Shown: positions 55,942-64,000 of the stretch, in pieces
Layout: each line of letters starts with the position of its first letter
How positions within the stretch are numbered: the stretch's first letter is position 1
Origin: Leptoclinus maculatus
Lineage: Eukaryota; Chordata; Actinopteri; Perciformes; Stichaeidae
NCBI GenBank assembly: GCA_032191485.1
Contig: JAVDOI010000009.1
Span: forward strand, 17,961,843-18,025,842
Length of the DNA: 64,000 nucleotides
Reading direction: 5' to 3'
Made by a program: the position numbers and the translations under genes
Notes under the pieces: generated by a model
Seen by the model: the letters and a program-made list of their open reading frames with translations, nothing else
Told to the model about the DNA's origin: nothing
The model's database searches: none

Positions 55942-56800
55942 CAGTGGCGGGCTGTGCATTTTATATCTGGGCCTTCACTGCTGTCCTGCAGCTGAAACAC
56001 AGCTATGGTTATTATTTGTTTTGAAGCCAATGAAGCCAACACCTGTAAATACACTAACTGCAGAGAATACGTCTCCTCTCTGCTCTGACTGCAGCTGGGA
56101 CTGCTGCGCGAGGCTTCTGTGAGAGTACCCGCCTGTGTGTGCTTTGAGGCGGCGGAGGGGCTCACGGCAGCACCCGCTGCTCGTTCACCAGAAAAATCTC
56201 CAATAACACCAGAAAAAGTCGCTAGATTTGTCGCTAGTAGCTTTTGACAAAAAAAGTCGCCATGAGGGTTTGGAAAGTCGCCAGATTTAACGAAAAAGTC
56301 GCCAAGTTGCCAACACTGGAACCGGCTAAATATGTCCCCAGAGCAACATTGGACGTAACAATGGTTCCTATCACATATTAAACCAAATAAAAATCCATCT
56401 TCATAAAAACAAGTTGTACAAATAATAATATATAAACAAGCATATTAAAGCTACTGCAGATGTAAAAACAAACGCATTTAACTTACCAGAGCTGCTGTTC
56501 ACTAATTAAAGACAAAGTCCATCCTCCTTTCTTTGTTAATAAAGAGTTTAATCTCACGGTTGTTCAGTACATCCGTGCGTTTTAGTTCCAGTAAGAAGTC
56601 CTTCTCGATTCATGGACGCCAGTGAAGACAGTCGAGCCTCCCCAGTTGTATTTCCTGAATACGTTTTAATGCGTTTGAGGGCTGAAAATGTCCGCTCAAA
56701 GGCAGCAGATATTGGGATTGTCACCGCCCAACATGTCAGGCTAGCCCACTGACCAATCACGATTGGCTGAGCTGCATCACGTTATGTGATTTACCGCTGA
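55942..56800 (-). mobile_element. hAT family A, copy 3 (best C-terminus)
   Basis: It starts CAGTGGCGGGCTGTGCATTT at 55942, right after a TA tract. The block 56,460-56,640 matches 17,940-18,110 and 29,640-29,800. It differs from copies 1 and 2 beyond 56,650, where it keeps coding sequence for the dimerisation domain. The right terminus is not present, and the unit fades near 56,800. Confidence 0.8.
56554..56760 (-). pseudogene. hAT C-terminal dimerisation domain
   Basis: The minus-strand frame reads AVTIPISAAFERTFSALKRI, then KTYSGNTTGEARLSSLASMN. The P.S.A..ERTFSALKRIK..L pattern is the hAT C-terminal dimerisation domain of ZMYM-type proteins. It joins the TTF-type finger fragments at 16214 and 18240-18375 as the other end of the same gene. 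Upstream and catalytic parts are absent. The frame ends soon after RE.LLTG at a stop, close to the natural end of such proteins. Confidence 0.82.
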
Positions 56801-56879
56801 ACAAGTGCCGTAAATGCTGGAAAAGCTGCGCCGGTTAAAATAGAAGCGCTCCGTCAAAATTTTATAATTCTCAATTATC

Positions 56880-56960
56880 TATCGGTTTTAGGTCCTGGGT
56901 CCGGATACAACGGCGTCTGGGTCCGGATCCGGACCGCGATCCGCCAGTTAGAGACCCCTG
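56880..56960. mobile_element. Right terminus of another hAT element
   Basis: Ends GCCAGTTAGAGACCCCTG, the inverse of CAGGGGTCTCTAACTGGC, a hAT terminus. CTTTAGGC follows and would be the target duplication, but no left end with the same 8 bp is in the window. Internal GGTCCGGATCCGGACC-like repeats are present. Confidence 0.6.
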
Positions 56961-56968
56961 CTTTAGGC

Positions 56969-58140
56969 CATTTAATCAGCAAAAACTCCATACACTTTTA
57001 TTGTTTTGCAGATGATACCCAATTATATCTATCGATGAAGCCAAATAAAACCAACCAGCTCACTAAACTTCAAGCATGTCTTCAAGACATAAAAACCTGG
57101 ATGACCTGCAGCTTCTTGATGTTAAACTCAGACAAAACTGAAGTTATTCTACTAGGCCCAGAACACCTCCAAAATCAATTATCTAGTGATATAGTTTCTC
57201 TAGATGGCATTGCTCTGGCATCCAGCACCACTGTAAAGAATCTCAGAGTTACCTTTGATCAGGATTTGTCTTTTAACTCCCAGAAAAAACAAACTTCAAG
57301 GACTGCCGTTTTTCACCTACATAATATTTCAAAAATCTGGCACATCCTGTCTCAAAGCGAAGCAGAGAAATTAGTTCATGCATTTGTTACCTCTAGACTA
57401 GATTACTGCAATTCCTTAAACAGGCTGCTCTAATAAGTCTCTTACATCTTTCCAGTTGATTCAGAATGCTGCAGCTCGTGTACTAAGAAAAACTAAGATA
57501 AGAGATCATATTACTCCTGTATTAGCTTCTCTGCACTGGCTCCCTGTAAAATCTAGAATATAATTTAAAATCCTTCACCTCACCTATAAAGCCCTAATTG
57601 GTCAGGCACCATCATATATTAAGGAGCTTATAGTACCATATTATCCTACTAGAGAGCTGTGCTCCCTAAATTCTTAGCGAAACTTGCGTTTCCTAGAGTC
57701 TTAAAAAGTAGTTTGGGAGCCAAAACTTTCCTTTTTGATAGTGCTTGCAGTTAGGGCTGGCTCAGGTTTGCCTTGGACCAGCCCCTAGATAAGGCTTAGA
57801 CTACCGGGGGACTTCCTAGGATACACTGTGCTCCTCTCTCCTCTTCTCTCTCTCCTTCTGTATGAATTCATGTCCCATTAATGCTCATTACTAACTTTGC
57901 TTCTTCCCCAGAGTCTTTGTGCTTTCTCGCCTCACAGGTTTCTATGGATCGTGGTTGTATCTGGACCCTGGTCCTGCCTCCTGCCGTGGCCCTGCTGACA
58001 CCTACTGCTACTACCATTTTTATTATTAACATTATTCACACATTACTGACTTTGCTTCTTCCCCGGAGTCTTTGTGCTTTCTCACCTCACAGGTTTCCAT
58101 GGATCATGATTTTATCTGGAACTCAGTAGGTAACTCAGCG
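56969..58140 (+). mobile_element. L2-clade LINE, 3' part
   Basis: Begins just before the catalytic box of reverse transcriptase (HFYCFADDTQLYLSM) and runs to a long 3' untranslated region. In that region, a phrase beginning TTGCTTCTTCCCC and containing AGTCTTTGTGCTTTCTC occurs twice (57896 and 58050), about 153 bp apart. The end near 58,140 is estimated. The upstream part was lost where the hAT terminus joins. Confidence 0.85.
57035..57433 (+). pseudogene. L2 reverse transcriptase C-terminal half
   Basis: The frame follows the FADD box with DIKTWMTCSFLMLNSDKTEV and ILLGPEH, then VSLDGIALASSTTVKNLRVT, then FHLHNISKIWHILSQSEAEK and SRLDYCNSL. After a small deletion near 57,425 it resumes with [14 protein letters not shown] and HITPVLASLHWLPVKSRI, then a stop and KILHLTYKAL. 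The FADD box itself is intact. Two lesions end the frame. It is a different subfamily from the LINE at 39287, as the linker sequences differ. Confidence 0.88.
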
Positions 58141-61109
58141 TAGGTCAGTGTGTGTAAGAATCAAAGGGAGGCGGAAGGTCATATCAAGGTTAACTCCTTC
58201 TAAAACCAAATTGTGCTGCTTCATTTTCCTTTTCATGAGCTGTTGTATAGTTATGTATGTGCACATGATTTCAAAGGATTTAATGGATGTTTACAACAAA
58301 CATTTCCAGCTCTAAGTCCTTTAGTATTATCAAACAATATTTTTTCACCTTCAGTTGATAAATCTGCCGGCTATGACCTAAACCGTTACCCCTGGGAAAT
58401 CATGGATTTTGTTCCACAGATTTAAGAAGACTTAACTCTGCCCGAGTTCAGAAGAACGTTAAATACTTTGTTTTCACTGTTGTCTTTTTAATAACGCTGG
58501 CTGAATACCACACAATCAAAATGAGATACTTGCATGAAACAAAGGATTTTTGTTGATACATTCAAAAATCTCAAAATGCATTTAAAGTCAGAAGCCAACA
58601 GTTATTGCTATTAACTGCAATGTTTCCCATCATTTCTGGGCGGGCCACCCTTTATTATTAATGGCCTTCAAAGTTTATTTAGCGACCTATTTTCGCATTT
58701 TTTATTATATTTTTTAATCTGTCCAAGAGAGCAAAGGCATCTGAGATTGATTAACTTCGCACATGCTCTGCAAAGAAACATCAAAAAGAAGACGGCTGGC
58801 CAAATACCTGAATAGTGTCAAAGTATGGTTGTTAGTAACCTATCATGAACACCTCTGCACTAATTTGTCTAAAACTGATGTATTCAAGTTAACTCTGATA
58901 AGCTAGTGTATATATGTTCTTAACACAATGCTGTGTCAATCTCTGAGACCCAACTCTTCAAATAAATTAAAGTGCTTCAGTCCTAAAATCTGGAAATTAG
59001 TTAGCAATTTTGCATTTTTAGGTGACAAAATGTCATCACACTAAACAATAGTCCGCCTTTAGCTTTGTGGTTGTGTCATGAAGTCATGTGACCATCAAGT
59101 TGTTTATTTATATCATTAGATTTTTACTTCTGCCGATTGCATTCACACTTCAAAGATCATGAAAGTATCATGAAGTTTATTTTCTGCAATAATCATAAGG
59201 GAAAAATCCATTTGCTTTTTGTTGAGGGAACCAGTGCAAAGCTAACTTCCGGGTTTGCCCTAAAAAATAAGTTATCCCTGTAGCACTATATTAGCAAGCA
59301 TGTAAGGAGCTTAGCTGGTGAGGGTCGCTATAAGCTAACGTTACAATTTACACTGTATTATATTTGTGTGAATTGCAACTCTGCTGTTTCTGACTTTTCT
59401 AAACTGGTTATAAAACTTCTTAAGTTGCAAATAATGAGGGGCAGTAAGATAAAAGATAAAGACCTTAGTATAATGTGTATATGAATTCAAATTTGAGCAA
59501 ATCCAACATCATTTTATGTAAATGTCTCATTAATCCACCTTCGAAAAACCCCAAAACTACCACGACAGAATATCCAGGGCAATCTGAGCCATGAATATAA
59601 AAAGACATCATCCGTCAGCCTGAACTGTGATTTCCAGTTGTTAGTGGCCATGCACAATTTTCTGCAACAGCTAATAAAATAGTAGAGTTTCCAGTGCAAT
59701 GACCAAATGTAATTTACTTTACCACTGAAGGTAAAAAATGCAAGATCAAATGTGAAATTGCTCTGCAGCTGCACCGGCTGTTTTATGATCAACAGTGTTC
59801 GACTGCAGTCCATGTACACCTCCAGCTGTCACACCTCCAAGCCTGGCCAGGTCGTCCCCTGGGGAAGAGATGGGATGAGGGAGGGGCGTAACCTCGGGAA
59901 AATACATCTGTGATGGAAGCTCCAACAAAACTGCATCCCAACGAGCAAGAATTCTGTCTCAGTGAACAGATGCCTCTGGTGCCAGTATATGAAGTTAAAC
60001 ATACAGTCATTTCAGAAAACAAGAACAGCTTCATCAAGTGAACTATATATAGCAGTTCACAAAGCTCTGAAGCTATGATGCCCCAAACTCTTGCCAGTTC
60101 TCACATTTCAAGAAAGAAAGTCATCCTTATGTTGAATTTTCTGGTGACATTGTCTCTGCTCAAATATTCACTGACTTCTCTCAAATTAATTTGTCTGATT
60201 ACATTCCACCCCCATAATCTTTCCCCACAGCTCTTTTCACTTTCCAAAGCTCTCTCTAGTCTCAGTAAGCCCCCCTGTCAATGTGTGACTGAGGACTTAC
60301 ATGGTCTGAATTCATTGGTACTTGTTCCTGCCACCTGCTCATGTGTGGGCCTTATTCATCAGGTTCTGCATGAAACGTCTTGCAACAATTATCTGCCTTA
60401 GCTATCTGCCTCATCTATTCAACAGGCTATGAAATAGTGAATGGTATGAGGACGAAATTTGGTACATTAGTATAAAAGCACCTGGTAAAGAGAATTGGCA
60501 ATTAGTTAAACGTTTAATCTCTGTCAAAGTCCTTAATCTGTACACTTTTAATTTGATTTCATGGACATGCACCTTCTGTTATGTCATGTTCTCAAATTAG
60601 ACCACTGAACAGTCTGGAAAACGGCTCGGCCCAACAGTGGCCTAAATCCTGAAATGCCAGATTGCTGGACTCAACTGAGCATGAATGACGTGCCAGTAAC
60701 GGCTCAAGTACACTGGTCTCATTCCAGGGGCCACATTTGTCCCATGTGCTGCTGACTGGAGCTGGCTGTCAGCCCAAATTGCCCCAGGTCTGCATTGCCA
60801 AAACCTAGCCAAATCTTGCTTGGCGGCCAAATAGCACTGACCCATATTTGCACTCAGAAGTTGATTCCCAAACAAACCTTAGACACAATCTGTTCCATTC
60901 ACCAGGCTTCTTGGATAGAAATAAAAGAATAAAGTAATGAGCAATGATCACTCAGTTGCTCATCAGATACAGTCTGTGCCAAAACTAGCATTAGAGATAG
61001 GTCTTACGGTGTATAATGTAGGATTTGAGGAGGATATAATATAAAGTCTATCCAAAGAAACTTTAGACAAAGTTGCAATGTGAAAGCTGGTAGAATCTTA
61101 AAAAAATCT
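58141..61109. other. No recognised gene; one repeat-like stretch
   Basis: About 3 kb without a domain I can name. GTTTCCCATCATTTCTGGGC near 58,622 resembles a hAT terminus, but no partner is found. Minus-strand frames at 59514-60037 overlap each other without motif. Near 60,620-60,860 there are repeated GCCCAA, CCAAAT and GGCC words (TGGCGGCCAAATAGC, CCACATTTGTCCCATG) typical of a dispersed fish repeat. Confidence 0.4.
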
Positions 61110-61480
61110 ATAAACTGATTTATCGGCTGACCATCAATATAGGCCCATATTCTCTTTGTTGATCGCCACCTATCAGCAAATATTGACATTCGGCATGGCA
61201 ATGGCAGTGGCCAGTGTTTATAACAAAAACATCGGCCATAGAAATAGGAGTAGAACAGACATTGAACTGTTTAATACGGTGTGTGGTACGGCAATTTATC
61301 TGTACCATTGGCATGGTACAGATAAATTGCCGTCTCTGTGACCACTCTGCTGCTCTGATTTGAATAGGAATATCCGTTCGATTCCAATTCTATTTCTATG
61401 GTATCAGCTGTTGGCCAAATTGTTATTTTGAAAATCAGTATTGGCCCAGATTTTCACAATGGATGAAACCCCAGTTTTGG
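61110..61480. repeat. MITE-like repeat with a perfect 21-bp hairpin
   Basis: TTTATCGGCTGACC near 61,120 and multiple GGCCA, ATCGG and TTGGCC words mark a dispersed repeat of about 370 bp. At its centre, 61288-61308 and 61313-61333 are perfect inverted copies with a TGGC spacer, starting ACGGCAATTTATC. No coding frame is supported. Confidence 0.6.
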
Positions 61481-62159
61481 TTTAATGGCCCACAGCTAAA
61501 ACAAGAGTCCATATTGTACTTACCATTAGCAAATGAACTGGACTCTCCATGAAAAATAATATTGCTGTCTTTGCTGGTTGTGTAAAAAGTTAACTGTTTA
61601 CTAATGTTCACTATCTTAACTCTAGAGGTGATAAAACACCAATGCTGTGTTTACGTTGTTGCTTCCCAAAGTTGAGGGACTGACGAGATCATTTTCAAAA
61701 GAATGGTCTGACTCCAATACATCCTGACTTTTACTCCTTAGAACAGTAGTACTCACTGTGACTAGTAATGTGACTTTGACATGCAGAATTTGTGGATTGC
61801 ACCTTTAAACTTGTCTTTTTAGCTATTGTTCTACCGTACCATTGATGTATTTCACTGTTCTATAACCAGGTCATTTTCCAAAGGCACACAAATTAACACG
61901 GAAAGAAAACACAGCAGTTTTCCACATGACCCAAGAGGAGAACTCTGAAGTTTTGAACAACCATAATCAACATATCATCCTTGGTTCCTTTGTTAATCTG
62001 AAAGAATTGTTCAAGAAACATATTCACACTCGTATAGGAACAACAACCTTTTTCTCAGCTGACAGAGTTGAAAACTGTTGTTGGGGGCTGACCATGTGCC
62101 ACTGAACAAAGGAGTCTTGCAGGGCCTGTAGAGCAGTCAAAAGCCTGATTTGGTTTAAG
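61481..62159. other. No recognised feature
   Basis: AT-rich linker without frames, repeats or boundaries that I recognise. Confidence 0.4.
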
Positions 62160-63310
62160 ACAACATCAATCCCTTTTCACACCTACGTGTGAAATCTTTA
62201 TCCAAACACGACACTTGGGTCCCATTGGACAACAGTCACAGACACCCCAGGACTTCCTGTGGTGCAGCTCTGCCTGTCCTTGAAACTACAAAACTCTCCG
62301 TCCCATCCAGCTCTTTGTCATTCCACGCGATTCACTTCGCATGTAAGGAGCACCTCCAGCTTTGTTGCTTTTAAAAGAAAATCCTCAGTCAAAGTCTTAC
62401 ATTCGCTGGCCGAATATAACAGACTGTTTTGTTTTGTTTTTGGATCCTGATGCAGAGGACAGATAACTTCTATGCCCCGTTCACGTCGACTTTGTGCCGG
62501 TTATAAAGAAGAAGAATACCCTTAATTTGCGAAGAAACTCTGCCACGTAAGAAGTTTTTTTGCCGCGCAGCTTGGAGCTCGCGACCCTGAGTTTAACCAA
62601 GATACTCGGATGGACCACGTCGATCTTTAAGAAGTCATCTCACCGTAAGAGGCTTAGCTTAGTGTGTCTGGGCATAATTAGGTCATAATGTGTTTATTAC
62701 CTTGCTTTGTTTGTTTGCAATAAGTTACTGTATTGTTAACGTGTTATTGTGTATGCTCACGGACCGCTGAGTCCCGTTAGTGCTGTGTACAAACTACTGT
62801 TGTGTCCCATCTGAGGATCTGCCTTGCTTTGAGTCCCCCCCCCCTTCTTTTTCCTCCTATTTGACTAACACACACACTCTCTCACCACAGATTGTTTGTT
62901 AATTTTAGATAGTAGGCTCATACATCTATAGTAGTTGTTGTTAGTTTTAGACACTATTTGATTTTGATCAATGTTATTAGAACTTAATAAACTGTTATAC
63001 TTTAAAGAGCAGCTTTCTGTGATTACTTTGTGCATGTGTATTGTGATAACAGCTGGATATGTCGCCTATGCTCAAAGTCAAACCCTCACTGTCCACTCTG
63101 AATGTGGAATAGTACTTTGACTATTTACATTGTGAGTGAATACTAAGACTTAGTTTATAGTTTGGTTATTGGTCCCTGTTCTCAGGGTGGTGCCCCGTTA
63201 TTATTAATAATGAATAGGTCTATTGACATTAATAATTCTATTGATGTCAATAATTTAGTTTTCATATTTGCTGATAACCAAACCCGCTCCTTTCCATTCC
63301 CAACACTGTT
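62160..63310 (+). repeat. Unclassified dispersed repeat family, copy 3
   Basis: Collinear with 32840-34330. The left third (CACAGACACCCCAGGACTTC, CTTTTAAAAGAAAATCC, GCGCAGCTTGGAGCTC), then CACCGTAAGAGGCTTAG, then TGTTAACGTGTTATTG, TGGAATAGTACTTTGACTAT, TTATTGGTCCCTGTTCTCAG and GATGTCAATAATTTAG all recur. It is shorter than copy 2 by deletions between 62,790 and 62,880. The conserved order across three copies shows one mobile family. Confidence 0.75.
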
Positions 63311-64000
63311 CACACATCAGCCAGATACCCCTGCTCACTTAGCTCTGGAGGACACTAATGGACTTCCAGGGATTTGTTGATAGTGTCATTTACATGGTGA
63401 ACACACTTTTCCTACCTTATCTGTTACACCGGTGCGGTCCTATTATGTGCTTAAACTATGACCGCTATAATTAAATGCTGATTGGTAGAAGATTAATGAT
63501 GATGCAGATATGTTGGGAAGACAAAATATTACCGATCTTAGGTTGTGTTGCACCGATATGGTTCCATTGGGGGAATGATTGAAGAAAGTGACTAGATATT
63601 GAATTTTTAATTCGCCATGCTCTTAGAGTAGCGTGACCTGCCATGGGTTGGAGTTATTAGCAGTAATTCCAGTCTCATTAAGAATTCTCCTGGTATGTTA
63701 ATAGAGGTTGATGAAGTGACCAGGAATCCATAGTCATTTAGTGGAGGGGAAGAACAGCAACAGACATATCCACTGAGAGTTTCTCCGCTGAGCCTTGATG
63801 AGGCTTTGTTATTAAGAGGATAAATATGTGACAATAGTGAGCAGGTTATGATTCTGAAAGATTCCAAAATGAATTCTATAAATGTTCTGTCTATTCCCAT
63901 AAGTGCAGGGAAAGTGAGAGTGAAAGAGCTTCAAAGCCTCGGCTGTGTTTAGCAGTCTGCAGGTAAGCAGGCATACAAATGATTCCAGCAAACTGCTTTT
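63311..64000. other. No recognised feature
   Basis: The minus-strand frame at 63607-63900 (97 codons) has no domain. No repeats or RNA genes are visible up to the window edge. Confidence 0.4.

Noticed and set aside
59514..60037. Overlapping minus-strand frames as possible host exons
   Set aside because: No recognised domain, no consistent splice sites, and the frames contradict each other.

Overview
This window looks like intergenic or intronic DNA from a ray-finned (teleost) fish. The evidence is its repeat content: Rex1-like, L2-like and RTE-like LINEs, tRNA-derived SINEs with pol III boxes, Tc1/mariner, piggyBac, PIF/Harbinger, CACTA-like and many hAT transposons, a Ty1/copia-type retrotransposon, and solo LTRs. 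Base composition is AT-rich with vertebrate-style microsatellites. I recognised no host protein-coding exon, rRNA, tRNA or CRISPR array. Nearly every long open frame is a transposon gene or its antisense shadow.

Layout, 1-21,600: an eroded Rex1 LINE (1305-2600), a SINE (2762-3057), copy 1 of an unclassified three-copy repeat (3066-3860), an antisense Tc1 transposase fossil (3880-4475), a 484-bp Harbinger MITE (4516-4999), a 537-bp hAT MITE with exact 8-bp target duplications (7888-8424), two elements with TGTYAYGG-type ends (9207-9901, 13374-13852), a Rex1 fragment (10690-11060), an RTE-like LINE broken by a 36-bp-unit minisatellite and a SINE (11096-12945), a mariner 3' half (14550-15075), a CACTA-like end, and copies of one hAT family (16191-16466 and 17329-18927).

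21,600-31,150: a minus-strand Ty1/copia-type element in the order gag, protease, integrase, reverse transcriptase. It is interrupted by a hAT (22866-23731) and an L2 3' end (about 24405-25160). A piggyBac gene follows (25635-28162) with a predicted start-codon-only first exon, three intact catalytic aspartates and a few lesions. Then come a second copy of the hAT family with perfect target duplications (29329-30715) and an L2 scrap.

31,150-48,000: copy 2 of the unclassified repeat (32840-34330), a 1785-bp hAT (34811-36595), a BED-finger hAT remnant (38053-39150), and a 5'-truncated L2 LINE with an open 766-codon frame carrying intact reverse transcriptase motifs (39287-41996). After it lies a local duplication whose second copy took in a 507-bp solo LTR while the first keeps the empty site. 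A 1007-bp Harbinger element (46198-47204) is the parental form of the MITE at 4516.

48,000-64,000: a well-preserved ZBED-type hAT transposase gene (49442-51760), a Rex1 LINE with lesions in three reverse transcriptase motifs (51960-53750), a hAT-type element with 58-bp inverted termini (53776-55921) enclosing a second solo LTR, the hAT-family copy that keeps the C-terminal dimerisation domain (55942-56800), another L2 (56969-58140), a hairpin-bearing MITE (61110-61480), and copy 3 of the unclassified repeat (62160-63310).

The parts do not form a pathway. They record repeated nested insertion and decay. I did not find a convincing new biological system. The best leads are the minisatellite inside the RTE LINE, the LTR with its empty site, the start-codon-only exon of the piggyBac gene, the copia-type element, and the unclassified repeat family.
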